NCBI RefSeq assembly: GCF_004341625.1
Contig: NZ_SLZG01000004.1
Location: 434,001-498,000 of the forward strand
Reading direction: 5' to 3'
DNA: 64,000 bases
Source of the DNA: Rhizobium sp. BK376
GTDB taxonomy: Bacteria > Pseudomonadota > Alphaproteobacteria > Rhizobiales > Rhizobiaceae
How positions within the stretch are numbered: the first letter of the stretch is position 1; every line of letters begins with the position of its first letter. The notes below the pieces were generated by a model, which did no database searches, was not told the origin of the DNA, and saw only the letters and a program-made list of their open reading frames with translations. The position numbers were made by a program, and so were the translations under genes. This document shows positions 1 through 9,724 of the stretch, piece by piece.

Positions 1-1573
1 GGCCGGAGACGTTGAGAACATCATCGACGCGGCCGGTGATCCAGTAATAGCCGTCCTCGTCGCGGCGGCAGCCGTCGCCGGTGAAGTATTTCCCCTTGTA
101 GGTGGAGAAATAGGTCTGGATGAAACGCTCATGGTCGCCATAGACCGTGCGCATCTGGCCCGGCCAGCTGTCGGCGATGCAAAGATTGCCGTCGGCAGCA
201 CCTTCGAGCACCTTGCCTTCGGCATCTACCAACTCGGGCTTGACGCCGAAGAAGGGCGTCGTTGCGGAGCCGGGTTTCAGGGCCGTTGCGCCGGGCAGCG
301 GCGTGATCATGTGGCCGCCTGTTTCCGTCTGCCACCAGGTGTCGACGACAGGGCAGCGTCCGTCGCCGACGACATGATAGTACCATTCCCAGGCTTCAGG
401 ATTGATCGGCTCACCGACCGTGCCGAGCAGGCGCAGGCTGGAGCGCGACGAGCGCTTCACGAAATGATCGCCGGCGCCCATCAGCGAACGGATCGCGGTC
501 GGCGCCGTGTAGAAGATATTGACCTGATGCTTGTCGATGATCTCCCAGAAGCGCCCCTGGTCCGGGAAGTTCGGTACTCCCTCGAACATCAGCGACGTGG
601 CGCAGTTCGATAACGGCCCGTAGACGATGTAGGAATGACCCGTCACCCAGCCGACATCGGCCGTGCACCAGTAGACATCGCCATCATGGTAATCGAACGT
701 ATATTCATGCGTCATCGACGCGAAGACGAGATAGCCGCCCGTCGTGTGCAGCACGCCCTTGGGCTTGCCGGTAGAGCCCGACGTATAGAGAATGAAGAGC
801 GGGTCTTCGGCCTTCATTTTGACAGGCGGGCATTCGGCCTTCACGGTCGCGACTTCCTGGTGATACCAGAGGTCGCGTCCCGGCGCCCAGCCGGTCTTGC
901 CGCCCGTACGGCGCACGACGAGTACCTTGTCGACAATTACATGCTGGCGCGCGGCGATATGGATGGCGGAATCGGTGTTGTCCTTGAGAGGGATCGGCTT
1001 GCCGCCGCGCACACCTTCGTCGCAGGTAATGACGAAGGTGGACTCGCAGTCGACGATGCGGCCGGCGAGCGCATCAGGTGAAAAGCCTCCGAAGACCACG
1101 GAATGGACAGCTCCGATGCGCGCGCAGGCCAGCATCGCATAGGCCGCTTCCGGGATCATCGGCATGTAGATGGTGACACGGTCACCCTTCTTGACGCCAT
1201 GCTTCTTCAGCACGTTCGCCATGCGGCAGACATGCTCGTAAAGCTCGTTATAGGTGACCTTCTTGTCGATATAGGGATTGTCGCCTTCCCAGATGAAGGC
1301 GACGCGATCGCCATGCGTCTTTAGGTGCCGGTCGATGCAATTATAGGAAACGTTGGTGAGCCCGTCCTCGAACCATTTGATCGAAACCTTGCCCTTGAAG
1401 GACGTATTCTTGACTTTTGTATAGGGCTTGAACCAGTCGATGCGCTTGCCATGCTTGCCCCAGAACTTGTCGGGATCCTCGACGCTCTCCTGATACCATT
1501 TCTCATATTTGGCCTTGTCGATCAGGGCATGGCTTTTGACGGCCTTGGTGACCGGATAAATCTTTTCCGACAT
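1..1573 (-). CDS. acsA: Acetyl-CoA synthetase, C-terminus beyond window
   Basis: AMP-forming acetate-CoA ligase: makes acetyl-CoA from acetate, ATP and CoA in the cytoplasm. The visible 524 codons hold the N-terminal adenylating domain. The phosphate loop [11 protein letters not shown] lies at about residues 263-273, WWQTETGG follows in the middle third, and the hinge motif [11 protein letters not shown] is cut by the window edge. The family is about 650 residues, so roughly 125 C-terminal residues, including the acetylatable lysine, lie outside. The start is fixed by a strong GAGGAGG ribosome site just upstream. It is divergent from trcR and is a paralogue of the ligase at 2593-4509, but is closer to true Acs. 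Confidence 0.95.
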   Translation of the reverse strand, partial: MSEKIYPVTKAVKSHALIDKAKYEKWYQESVEDPDKFWGKHGKRIDWFKPYTKVKNTSFKGKVSIKWFEDGLTNVSYNCIDRHLKTHGDRVAFIWEGDNPYIDKKVTYNELYEHVCRMANVLKKHGVKKGDRVTIYMPMIPEAAYAMLACARIGAVHSVVFGGFSPDALAGRIVDCESTFVITCDEGVRGGKPIPLKDNTDSAIHIAARQHVIVDKVLVVRRTGGKTGWAPGRDLWYHQEVATVKAECPPVKMKAEDPLFILYTSGSTGKPKGVLHTTGGYLVFASMTHEYTFDYHDGDVYWCTADVGWVTGHSYIVYGPLSNCATSLMFEGVPNFPDQGRFWEIIDKHQVNIFYTAPTAIRSLMGAGDHFVKRSSRSSLRLLGTVGEPINPEAWEWYYHVVGDGRCPVVDTWWQTETGGHMITPLPGATALKPGSATTPFFGVKPELVDAEGKVLEGAADGNLCIADSWPGQMRTVYGDHERFIQTYFSTYKGKYFTGDGCRRDEDGYYWITGRVDDVLNVSG

Positions 1574-1700
1574 GGTTTCCTCCTCAAATATGCGCCGCCG
1601 CGATACCCGGTTCGAGGAAGTATGGGCGGTCTTTCGGGCCAATCAATAGCAGGTCAAGTCACGGGAGCAATTAGACAAAGGTCATTTCGTCCTCAAAGAA

Positions 1701-1729
1701 TTGCAATTCTGTGTCACTGCGGTTATATA
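1701..1729 (+). promoter_or_regulatory. Candidate sigma-70 promoter of trcR
   Basis: TTGCAA (1701-1706) and TATATA (1724-1729) are separated by 17 bases, in the 231-base divergent gap between acsA and trcR. The predicted transcript start would leave a leader of about 70 bases before the trcR ATG. Call by eye from spacing and box match only. Confidence 0.5.
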
Positions 1730-1804
1730 GCGCTATATTTCCCGGACAATATGGTGAAACCCACCGACCGCGACACCGGCGCGGACGACAGAAGGACTAT
1801 ATCC

Positions 1805-2512
1805 ATGGCTCAACAACTGCTCATGCCGAAGGCGACCGCCATCTGGCTCGTCGACAATACCGCCTTGTCTTTCGACCAGATCGCGCAGTTCTGCAAGCTG
1901 CATCCGCTCGAGGTCAAGGCAATCGCGGACGGCGAAGCCGCGCAGGGCATCAAGGGCCTGGATCCGATTTCGACAGGCCAGCTGTCGCGCGATGAAATCG
2001 CCCGCGCGGAAGGCAACCCGAACTACAAGCTGAAGCTCTCCGAGCCGAAGGTTCGCGTGCCGGAATCCAAGCGTCGGGGCCCGCGCTACACGCCGGTTTC
2101 CAAGCGCCAGGATCGCCCGAACGCCATTCTCTGGCTGGTTCGCAACCATCCGGAACTGAAGGACGCGCAGATTTCCCGCCTCGTCGGCACGACCAAGTCG
2201 ACCATCGAGCAGATCCGCGACCGCACACACTGGAACTCGACCAACCTGACCCCGATGGATCCGGTCACGCTTGGCCTCTGCAGCCAGATCGACCTCGACA
2301 TGGAAGTCGAAAAGGCCGCCAAGGGCCGTCCGCTGCCGACCGCCGCCGAACTCGGCGCAACGCTGCAGCCGGCGCAGGAAACCGAGAAGCTCGGCTTCAG
2401 CTACGATCGCGACGAGGAGAAGGAAAAGGAAATCGACGCCGACGCCGTTTTCGCCAAGCTCAAGTCGCTCAAGTCGACCCCCAAGGACGAAGACGAGGAC
2501 GATCAGTACTAA
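1805..2512 (+). CDS. trcR: TrcR-type cell-cycle transcription regulator (DUF1013)
   Basis: A 235-residue DUF1013 protein, almost universal in Alphaproteobacteria. In Caulobacter the family member TrcR has been reported to associate with RNA polymerase and influence cell-cycle gene expression. I transfer that role by family, not by direct evidence here. The ATG at 1805 has an AGAAGGA ribosome site 8 bases upstream; a longer reading frame runs upstream but has no support. The N-terminal part looks like a helix-turn-helix region (SFDQIAQFCKLH), a second such segment is DAQISRLVGTTKSTIEQIRDR near residues 120-140, and the C-terminus is very acidic (KDEDEDDQY). A strong terminator follows directly, so it is probably monocistronic. 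Confidence 0.88.
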   Translation: MAQQLLMPKATAIWLVDNTALSFDQIAQFCKLHPLEVKAIADGEAAQGIKGLDPISTGQLSRDEIARAEGNPNYKLKLSEPKVRVPESKRRGPRYTPVSKRQDRPNAILWLVRNHPELKDAQISRLVGTTKSTIEQIRDRTHWNSTNLTPMDPVTLGLCSQIDLDMEVEKAAKGRPLPTAAELGATLQPAQETEKLGFSYDRDEEKEKEIDADAVFAKLKSLKSTPKDEDEDDQY

Positions 2513-2538
2513 GATCGACCACTTCCAGGACATGGATC

Positions 2539-2568
2539 AAGCCCGGCTTTTCGCCGGGCTTTATTTTT
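2539..2568 (+). terminator. Rho-independent terminator of trcR
   Basis: A 9-bp GC-rich stem (AAGCCCGGC paired with GCCGGGCTT) with a five-base loop and a following TATTTTTG tract, 26 bases after the trcR stop. It may also limit read-through from prpE on the other strand. Confidence 0.85.
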
Positions 2569-2592
2569 GCCTTTGAGAGACGAGGGAGGCGC

Positions 2593-4509
2593 CTAGAGCG
2601 CCACCGAACCGTATCCTCGCTCACGCAAGGCGGCACCAATCTCGTCGAGGATGGCGGGATCGTCGATGGTGGCGGGCATTTTCCATGGCACGCCATCTGC
2701 GATCTTCTGCATCGTCCCCCGCAGGATCTTGCCGGAGCGGGTCTTCGGCAGTCGCTTGACGACGATTGCCGTCTTGAAGCAGGCAACCGGCCCGATTTCG
2801 TCACGGATCAGCCGCACAACCTCGTTCTCGATAGCCACTGTTTCCCGTGAAACATTTTTCTTCAGCACTAGGAAGCCGCAGGGCACCTGTCCCTTAAGGC
2901 TGTCGCTGACGCCGACGACAGCGCATTCCGCGACATCGGGGTGGCGCGCGCACACTTCCTCCATCGCGCCCGTGGACAGCCGATGGCCCGCACAATTGAT
3001 GATGTCGTCCGTGCGCGCCATGATGAAGAGATAGCCGTCCTCGTCGATATAGCCAGCATCGGCGGTCTTGTAATAGCCGGGAAACTCCGTGAGATAGACC
3101 GCTCGAAAGCGCTCGTCCGCGTTCCACAGCGTCGGCAGACAACCGGGCGGCAAGGGCAGCCGGAGAACGACATTGCCGAGGGTGCCAGCAGGCACGGGAT
3201 GGCCCGCATCATCCAGAACCTCGACCGCATAACCCGGCATCGGCACCGACGGCGAGCCGTGCTTGACCGGCAAAAGGCCGAGCCCCAGCGGATTTGCGAC
3301 GATCGGCCAGCCCGTTTCCGTCTGCCACCAATGATCGATGACCGGCACTCCCAGCATCCGCTCCGCCCATTTCAGCGTTTCCGGGTCTGCGCGTTCGCCG
3401 GCGAGAAACAGCGCCCGAAAATGCGGCATGCGATAGGCCTTGATGAAATCGCCTTCGGGATCGTCACGCCTGATGGCGCGAAACGCCGTCGGCGCGGTAA
3501 AAAGCACCTTGACCTGATGCTCAGCACAAATCCGCCAGAACGTTCCCGCATCCGGCGTGCCCACCGGCTTGCCCTCGAAGACGACGGTCGTGACACCAGC
3601 AAGCAGCGGCGCATAAACGATGTAGGAATGGCCGACCACCCAGCCGATATCCGAGACGGCCCAGAAAACCTCTCCCGGCTTCATCCCAAAGATCGCCGAC
3701 AACGACCAATAAAGCGCAACCATATGCCCGCCATTGTCGCGCACAACGCCTTTTGGCTGACCCGTGGTCCCCGACGTGTAGAGTATATAGAGCGGGTCGG
3801 TGGCTCCGACCGGCGTGCAAGCGATATCGGCGCCGCGCTCCCGCTCCTCCATAACCGCGGTCTCGAAATCGATATCTCGCCCAGGCAGCAACTCAGCCGC
3901 CAACTCCGGCCTCTGCAGCACAAGGCAATGTTCCGGCTTCACCTTGACCAGGGACATCGCCAGGTCGAGCAAGGGTTTGTAGGCAACCGCACGGCCCGGC
4001 TCCAGCCCGCAGCTCGCCGTGATGACGAGCTTTGCACCGGAGTCGTCGATGCGGCTCGCCAGCTCATTGGCGGCAAATCCGCCGAAGACGACGGAATGAA
4101 CTGCGCCAATGCGCGCGCAGGCGAGCATGGAGAAGACCGCTTCCGGCACCATCGGCATATACAGAATGACCCTATCGCCTTTGCCGACGCCGAGACCGAT
4201 CAAGACGGCCGCAATTGCCTTCACCTCGCGCAGCACGTCGCCGAAACTGAAGCGGCGCTTGGCACCCGTCATTGGGCTGTCGAAGATGACAGCCGTATCG
4301 GCCCCACGTCCGGCAAGGACATGCCGATCGACGCAATTGTAACAAGTGTTGGTCTCAGCGCCGATAAACCAGCGCCCATGGACGCCATCGTCAGCGGCAA
4401 AGACCTTTTTCGCAGGCTTGAACCAGTCGAGTCCCTGAGCGGCACGCTCCCAGAAACCCTCGGAATCGCTCTTCCAGGCCGCATAGACCTGATCATACTC
4501 GCTCTGCAT
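2593..4509 (-). CDS. prpE: Propionyl-CoA synthetase-like acyl-CoA ligase
   Basis: A 638-residue AMP-forming ligase of the Acs/PrpE group, probably activating propionate (PrpE proteins are near 630 residues) and perhaps acetate. ATP loop ILYTSGTTGQPKG at 242-254, WWQTETG at 394-400, and the conserved acetylation/catalytic lysine in RSGKILR at Lys594. Start supported by GGGGAGGAG ahead of the ATG. Substrate is inferred from overall similarity to PrpE rather than from specificity residues. Residues 552-557 (NVSRET) are encoded by a near-perfect parS site. Divergent spacing (about 95 bases) separates it from yggS, which lies upstream in the same orientation. Confidence 0.85.
   Translation of the reverse strand: MQSEYDQVYAAWKSDSEGFWERAAQGLDWFKPAKKVFAADDGVHGRWFIGAETNTCYNCVDRHVLAGRGADTAVIFDSPMTGAKRRFSFGDVLREVKAIAAVLIGLGVGKGDRVILYMPMVPEAVFSMLACARIGAVHSVVFGGFAANELASRIDDSGAKLVITASCGLEPGRAVAYKPLLDLAMSLVKVKPEHCLVLQRPELAAELLPGRDIDFETAVMEERERGADIACTPVGATDPLYILYTSGTTGQPKGVVRDNGGHMVALYWSLSAIFGMKPGEVFWAVSDIGWVVGHSYIVYAPLLAGVTTVVFEGKPVGTPDAGTFWRICAEHQVKVLFTAPTAFRAIRRDDPEGDFIKAYRMPHFRALFLAGERADPETLKWAERMLGVPVIDHWWQTETGWPIVANPLGLGLLPVKHGSPSVPMPGYAVEVLDDAGHPVPAGTLGNVVLRLPLPPGCLPTLWNADERFRAVYLTEFPGYYKTADAGYIDEDGYLFIMARTDDIINCAGHRLSTGAMEEVCARHPDVAECAVVGVSDSLKGQVPCGFLVLKKNVSRETVAIENEVVRLIRDEIGPVACFKTAIVVKRLPKTRSGKILRGTMQKIADGVPWKMPATIDDPAILDEIGAALRERGYGSVAL
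2839..2854. promoter_or_regulatory. parS-like ParB site inside prpE
   Basis: TGTTTCCCGTGAAACA matches the 16-base palindromic parS consensus TGTTTCACGTGAAACA at 15 of 16 positions. It lies in the 3' part of prpE, about 16 kb from the presumed oriC, and encodes the peptide VSRET. One central mismatch breaks the palindrome and may weaken binding. Confidence 0.65.
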
Positions 4510-4603
4510 TCGCTCCTCCCCAGGATATGCAAGCCGATATCAGGACAATCTAGGGGAGGGGAGGGGATACAGGAAGCCCGACCAAAGCGGTAAAAGCTTC
4601 GGC

Positions 4604-5263
4604 TCAGCGTGCCCCGAAAATAGCGGAACCCACACGAACGCTGGTGGCGCCAAAGGCAATCGCGGTTTCATAGTCACCGGACATGCCCATCGAGAGCTTC
4701 TCGACACCGCATTTCTTTGCAAGCTTCGCAAGAAGTGCAAAATGCGGACCCGGATTTTCTTCCGCCGGTGGAATGCACATCAGACCTTCGATCGAAAGCC
4801 CGAGTTCGTCACGGCACAGCGTCACGAAGGAAACAGCATCGTCCGGCGCAATCCCCGCCTTCTGCGGCTCAAGCCCGGTATTGACCTGCACGTAGAGCCT
4901 GAGGACGCGATCCTGGCGCTTCATCTCGTCGGCCAGCGTGCGCGCGATCTTTTCACGGTCGACAGTCTCGATGACGTCGAATAGCGCCACCGCCTCGGCA
5001 GCCTTGTTGGATTGCAGCGGCCCGATGAGATGGAGCTCGATACCGGATGTCTCGGCCTTCAGTTCCGGCCACTTGCCCTGGCTTTCCTGGACACGGTTTT
5101 CCCCGAAGACACGCTGGCCCGATTCGATCGCCAGCCGGATCACGTCCGCCTCGAACGTCTTCGAGACGGCGACGATCTGCACCGAACCTTCGGGGCGCCC
5201 CGCCTGCTGTTCCGCTGTTGCAACATGCAGACGCACATCGTTCAGCCGCTCTTGAAGTTCCAT
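4604..5263 (-). CDS. yggS: YggS/PROSC-family PLP homeostasis protein
   Basis: A 219-residue pyridoxal-phosphate-binding protein of the YggS/PLPBP family, a fold-type III barrel that buffers PLP and affects amino-acid and vitamin B6 balance; no enzymatic reaction is established for the family. The PLP lysine is in VAVSKTF near residue 35, followed by FGENRVQE, HLIGPLQSNK and the C-terminal MGMSGDYETAI phosphate-binding region. The ATG at 5263 gives the usual family N-terminus (MELQERL); an in-frame upstream ATG adds 22 residues with no family match. Divergent from leuS across about 200 bases. Confidence 0.92.
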   Translation of the reverse strand: MELQERLNDVRLHVATAEQQAGRPEGSVQIVAVSKTFEADVIRLAIESGQRVFGENRVQESQGKWPELKAETSGIELHLIGPLQSNKAAEAVALFDVIETVDREKIARTLADEMKRQDRVLRLYVQVNTGLEPQKAGIAPDDAVSFVTLCRDELGLSIEGLMCIPPAEENPGPHFALLAKLAKKCGVEKLSMGMSGDYETAIAFGATSVRVGSAIFGAR

Positions 5264-5461
5264 CGTCTCGCCTCGACATAAGTGCTGCTTCGTGATTTCT
5301 GAAGTAAAGAGCGGCCACGCTCTTGCCAAGGCCCAGCTTGCAGAATCCGACGCTTAAAGCCCCTGTCTCGACTTCTGAAATACCCGCCAAACTTGACGCT
5401 CGATTGGTTTCGTGATGAAGGTCACCACCAACTCCCATGATTTTTCCGGAATACAGGTCTG

Positions 5462-8092
5462 ATGGCTACCGAACGTTATAATCCGCGCGACGCCGAACCG
5501 CGTTGGCAGCAGAAGTGGAACGAGGAAAAGGTCTTCGTTACCGACAACGCCGATCCGCGCGAAAAATACTACGTCCTTGAAATGTTTCCCTATCCGTCGG
5601 GCCGCATTCACATGGGCCACGTTCGCAACTATGCCATGGGCGATGTCGTCGCCCGCTACAAGCGCGCCCGCGGCTACAATGTGCTCCACCCGATGGGTTG
5701 GGATGCTTTCGGCATGCCGGCCGAAAATGCTGCCCGCGACAACAAGGTTCATCCCAAGGAATGGACCTATCAGAACATCGCTTCCATGCGCTCGCAGCTG
5801 AAGGCGATGGGCCTTTCGCTCGACTGGAGCCGTGAATTCGCCACTTGCGACGTCGAATATTATCATCGCCAGCAGATGCTCTTCATCGACATGATGGAAA
5901 AGGGGCTGGTTTACCGCAAGAAGTCCAAGGTGAACTGGGATCCGGTCGACAACACCGTGCTTGCCAACGAGCAGGTGATCGACGGTCGCGGCTGGCGCTC
6001 TGGCGCCCTGGTCGAGCAGCGCGAGCTGACGCAATGGTTCTTCAAGATCACCGAATTCAGCCAGGATCTGCTGGACGCGCTGGACACGCTCGACCAGTGG
6101 CCGGAAAAAGTGCGGTTGATGCAGAAAAACTGGATCGGTCGCTCCGAAGGCCTGACCATTCGCTGGGAAATCGTACCCGGTACGGCCCAGAGCGAAGACC
6201 GTGAAGTCACCGTCTATACCACGCGCCCCGATACGCTTTTTGGCGCGTCCTTCCTGGCGATCGCAGCGGATCACCCGCTGGCAAGGGATGCAGCCGCTGA
6301 GAATCCGGCTATCGATGCCTTCTGCGAGGAGTGCCGCCGCGCCGGCACCTCGCTGGCAGCCCTGGAAACGGCTGAGAAAAAGGGCATGGACACCGGCATC
6401 CGCGTCAGGCATCCGCTCGATCCATCCTGGGAGCTGCCGGTCTATGTCGCCAATTTCGTGCTGATGGACTACGGTACCGGCGCGATCTTCGGCTGCCCTT
6501 CCGGCGACCAGCGCGACCTGGATTTCGCCCGCAAATACGGCCTGCCGGTCGTTCCCGTCGTCGTGCCGGCAGATGGTGATGCAGCAAGCTTCACCGTCGG
6601 CGATACCGCCTATGACGGTGACGGCGTGATGATCAACTCGCGCTTCCTCGACGGCATGTCTACGGACGAGGCATTTGAAACCGTCGCCAGGAAATTGTCC
6701 GCCGCAACGCTCGGCAACGAGCCGCAGGCCGAGCGCAAGGTGAATTTCCGCCTGCGCGACTGGGGTATTTCCCGCCAGCGCTACTGGGGCTGCCCGATCC
6801 CGGTTATCCATTGCGACGATTGCGGTGTCCTGCCGGTGCCGAAGCAGGATCTCCCGGTCAAATTGCCTGACGACGTGACCTTCGACCAGCCTGGCAATCC
6901 GCTGGATCGGCATCCGACCTGGCGACAGGTCGCTTGCCCGCATTGCGGCAAGGAAGCCCGGCGCGAGACGGATACGATGGATACCTTCGTCGATTCGAGC
7001 TGGTACTACACCCGCTTCACGGCACCCTGGGAAGACCAGCCGACGGACAAGGCCGTTGCCGATCGCTGGCTGCCTGTGGACCAATATATCGGCGGCATCG
7101 AGCACGCGATCCTGCATCTGCTCTATTCGCGCTTCTTTACCCGCGCCATGCGCGAAACCGGCCATGTGGGTGTCAACGAGCCGTTCAAAGGTCTGTTTAC
7201 CCAGGGCATGGTGGTTCATGAGACGTACAGCCGCAGCCAGGGCCTGACTCGCGAATGGATATCGCCGGCCGATCTGCGCATCGAGGAAATCGACGGCAAG
7301 CGCCGCGCGGTCCTGTTGTCGAGCGGCGAAGAAGTGACCATCGGCTCGATCGAAAAAATGTCGAAGTCGAAGAAGAACGTGGTCGACCCGGATGATATCA
7401 TCGCATCCTACGGCGCCGATACGGCACGCTTCTTCGTTCTCTCCGATTCGCCGCCGGATCGCGACGTCATCTGGTCCGAAGCAGGCGTTGAAGGCGCACA
7501 TCGTTTCACCCAGCGTGTCTGGCGTTTGGTGTCCGAGGCTGCCGAGGCACTGAGCGGTATCGAATCGACTCCGGCTAAGGATGGCGAAGCGCTGCCCGTT
7601 TCGCAGATTGCGCATCGGACGCTGAAAGCCGTCCAGGGCGACTACGACAAGCTCGCCTTCAACAAGGCCGTGGCGCGCATCTACGAGTTCGTGAACGCCC
7701 TTGCCGCCCCGTTGGCGAAAGTTGCCGCTGGTGAGGCCGACAAGGCCTATAGCGCCGCTATCCGCGAGGCTGTCGAGATCCTGATCGCCATCGTGGCGCC
7801 GATCACGCCCCATCTGGCCGAAGAATGCTCGTCTGCCATTGGCAACACGCATTTGATCGCGATGTCGGCCTGGCCTGACTACGACGAAGCCTTGGTGGTG
7901 GAAAACGAGGTCATGCTGCCGGTACAGATCAACGGCAAGAAGCGCGCCGAATTGACAATCGCGCGCGACGCGGATCAAGATGCCGTAACGAGTGCTGTAC
8001 TAGCCTTGGATGCCGTCCAAAGTGCGTTGAATGGTCAGGCGCCAAAAAAGATCATTGTCGTTCCACAGAGGATCGTAAACATTGTCGTCTGA
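5462..8092 (+). CDS. leuS: Leucyl-tRNA synthetase
   Basis: Charges tRNA-Leu with leucine in the cytoplasm. 876 residues, the normal bacterial length. The class I HIGH motif is HMGH at residues 50-53, the KMSKS motif is at 632-636, and a CP1 editing domain lies between (for example [11 protein letters not shown]). The C-terminal anticodon-binding and LeuS-specific domains are intact. First gene of leuS-lptE-holA, an order common in Proteobacteria: its last 11 bases overlap lptE, so translation is probably coupled. Confidence 0.98.
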   Translation: MATERYNPRDAEPRWQQKWNEEKVFVTDNADPREKYYVLEMFPYPSGRIHMGHVRNYAMGDVVARYKRARGYNVLHPMGWDAFGMPAENAARDNKVHPKEWTYQNIASMRSQLKAMGLSLDWSREFATCDVEYYHRQQMLFIDMMEKGLVYRKKSKVNWDPVDNTVLANEQVIDGRGWRSGALVEQRELTQWFFKITEFSQDLLDALDTLDQWPEKVRLMQKNWIGRSEGLTIRWEIVPGTAQSEDREVTVYTTRPDTLFGASFLAIAADHPLARDAAAENPAIDAFCEECRRAGTSLAALETAEKKGMDTGIRVRHPLDPSWELPVYVANFVLMDYGTGAIFGCPSGDQRDLDFARKYGLPVVPVVVPADGDAASFTVGDTAYDGDGVMINSRFLDGMSTDEAFETVARKLSAATLGNEPQAERKVNFRLRDWGISRQRYWGCPIPVIHCDDCGVLPVPKQDLPVKLPDDVTFDQPGNPLDRHPTWRQVACPHCGKEARRETDTMDTFVDSSWYYTRFTAPWEDQPTDKAVADRWLPVDQYIGGIEHAILHLLYSRFFTRAMRETGHVGVNEPFKGLFTQGMVVHETYSRSQGLTREWISPADLRIEEIDGKRRAVLLSSGEEVTIGSIEKMSKSKKNVVDPDDIIASYGADTARFFVLSDSPPDRDVIWSEAGVEGAHRFTQRVWRLVSEAAEALSGIESTPAKDGEALPVSQIAHRTLKAVQGDYDKLAFNKAVARIYEFVNALAAPLAKVAAGEADKAYSAAIREAVEILIAIVAPITPHLAEECSSAIGNTHLIAMSAWPDYDEALVVENEVMLPVQINGKKRAELTIARDADQDAVTSAVLALDAVQSALNGQAPKKIIVVPQRIVNIVV

Positions 8093-8603
8093 TTTCATTC
8101 TGAAGCTCGCCCGCGCTGCGGGCGTGGTGTCTTTGGTCGCGGTCGGCGGCTTGCTTTCCTCCTGCCAGGTGCGGCCGCTCTATGCCGAGAATACCGGCGT
8201 GACCCAGAAGCTCGCCGCCGTATCCTTCTCTGACGTTGGTAGCCGGGTTGGCCTTGAAGTCCGGAACCACCTCGTCTTCATAGCCAACCACGGCGGCGGC
8301 GAACCAAAGAACCCGCAATATGACGTCACTTTGACGGTGACGTCAGGGACTTCAGGCGTCATCTATCTGCCATCGTCTTCGACGTCGGCGGCAGCGCGTA
8401 CGACCGTGACTGTGTCCTACATGCTGAAGCGGATAAGCGACGGCAAGGTACTGAAGGCCGGCAACCGCGCCGCGACCTCGCTGCTTGACCAGCCGACGCA
8501 GGAATTCGGCAAGATCCGCGCCGACATCGATTCCGAAAACCGTGCTGCGGCGGAAGCCGCAGAGCTGGTCGCAGCCGATCTCGCCGCGACGCTCAGCCGT
8601 TGA
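8082..8603 (+). CDS. lptE: LPS-assembly lipoprotein LptE
   Basis: A 173-residue outer-membrane lipoprotein expected to plug LptD in lipopolysaccharide export. It begins with TTG inside the end of leuS, after an AGAGGA ribosome site. There is a short basic start, a hydrophobic stretch (residues 12-25) and a lipobox LSSC with the acylated cysteine at Cys28, followed by QVRPLYA, a typical rhizobial LptE start of the mature chain. The rest is weakly conserved, as usual for LptE. Identification rests on the lipobox, size and the conserved leuS-lptE-holA context. The non-ATG start and 11-base overlap suggest deliberately low, coupled expression. Confidence 0.88.
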   Translation: MSSDFILKLARAAGVVSLVAVGGLLSSCQVRPLYAENTGVTQKLAAVSFSDVGSRVGLEVRNHLVFIANHGGGEPKNPQYDVTLTVTSGTSGVIYLPSSSTSAAARTTVTVSYMLKRISDGKVLKAGNRAATSLLDQPTQEFGKIRADIDSENRAAAEAAELVAADLAATLSR

Positions 8604-8619
8604 ATGCCCGGTCGTCGAG

Positions 8620-9657
8620 ATGACGGAAATCAAGTCACACGAATTTGACGGATTCCTACAAGGCTCGGCGCGCAATTACAGGATCTTTATCGTCTACGGG
8701 CCCGATCGCGGGCTCGTCTCAGAGCGTGCAGCGGCAATTGCCCAAGGGACAAAGATTGCCCTCGACGACCCTTTTTCGCTCCTGAAGCTCGACGTCGGCG
8801 ATCTGAGTGGCGTTCCTGGCCGCCTCATCGATGAAGTCAACTCCATTGGGTTGTTTGGAGGCGAGCGGCTCGTCTGGGTGCGGGGCGCCGCAAACGAAAA
8901 AGCGCTCATCGATGCGCTCCAAGTCATTGCCGAAAAGCCGCCCGAGAGCTGCTTTGTCATCGTCGAAGGCGGCGACCTGAAAAAGGGCGCGGCCTTGCGC
9001 AAGATAGGGGAGGGTAACAGATCAGTTGCAGCAATCGCCTGCTATGCTGACGACGCCCGTGCTCTGAACGGCTTGATTGATAGTGAGCTGGCAAAAGAAC
9101 ATCTCCGCATCACGCCTGCCGCCAGAGAGACCCTGCTGGAACTCCTGGGCGGCGATCGCATCGCCTCTCGCAACGAGATCAGCAAACTGGCGCTTTATTG
9201 CCGCGGCCTAGACACGATTGACGAGCAACATGTCAACGAGATTATCGGCGACGCCAGTGCCGTCTCTGCCGATGACGCAGTCGACGCCGTCCTGAAGGGT
9301 GATACCGAAGCCTTCCAGCATGCCATCCGAAAGATTGCTTCTTCGAAGACACCCATGTTCCTTGTTTTGCAGGGATGTCTTCGTCAGTTTCAGATGCTCG
9401 ATACCATGCGCTTAGAGATGGATGAAAAGCGGCTGCAGCCGGCGCAGGTGATGCAAACACACGGCCGGCATCTGCATTTCAAGCGCAAGCCTGTCATCGA
9501 GCAGGCGTTGCGCACATGGACTGGGGCGGCAATCGCCCGTGAAACAAACAGGCTTCAGGCCGCCATCTTCCAGACCCGCCAACGCCCCAGCCTGGAAGAC
9601 AGCATCGCCATACAAACGCTTCTGAGCACGACCCTGCAGTCGGCCCGCAAGGGCTAG
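8620..9657 (+). CDS. holA: DNA polymerase III delta subunit
   Basis: Clamp-loader delta subunit, which opens the beta sliding clamp. 345 residues, near the family length. Start at ATG 8620 (MTEIKSHEF); an open frame continues upstream within lptE but is out of family. The N-terminal AAA+-like domain lacks a catalytic P-loop, as delta should (NYRIFIVYGPDRGLVSERA). The region around residues 70-75 (GLFGGERLVW) matches the clamp-binding segment of HolA. 16 bases after lptE, same strand, convergent with parB. Confidence 0.93.
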   Translation: MTEIKSHEFDGFLQGSARNYRIFIVYGPDRGLVSERAAAIAQGTKIALDDPFSLLKLDVGDLSGVPGRLIDEVNSIGLFGGERLVWVRGAANEKALIDALQVIAEKPPESCFVIVEGGDLKKGAALRKIGEGNRSVAAIACYADDARALNGLIDSELAKEHLRITPAARETLLELLGGDRIASRNEISKLALYCRGLDTIDEQHVNEIIGDASAVSADDAVDAVLKGDTEAFQHAIRKIASSKTPMFLVLQGCLRQFQMLDTMRLEMDEKRLQPAQVMQTHGRHLHFKRKPVIEQALRTWTGAAIARETNRLQAAIFQTRQRPSLEDSIAIQTLLSTTLQSARKG

Positions 9658-9700
9658 TCGTCGCCTAAGGCGAAATCGATATTTGTGAAACAATGGGCTT

Positions 9701-9724
9701 TCGAGCGGCCTCAGCGCCGCTCGA
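9701..9724 (-). terminator. Hairpin over the parB stop codon, possible terminator
   Basis: A perfect 9-bp inverted repeat (TCGAGCGGC / GCCGCTCGA, loop 6) spans the end of parB. There is no T-tract after it on either strand, so it may only assist Rho-dependent ending or protect the mRNA. It sits in the convergent holA/parB junction where no better terminator is visible. Confidence 0.35.

Noticed and set aside
1325..1804. Upstream in-frame extension of trcR
   Set aside because: Would overlap acsA on the other strand and adds residues absent from the family; the ATG at 1805 has a proper ribosome site.
5354..7978. 874-codon open frame antisense to leuS
   Set aside because: Mirror of a highly conserved gene in GC-rich DNA; composition is Arg/His/Asp-rich and no family features are seen.
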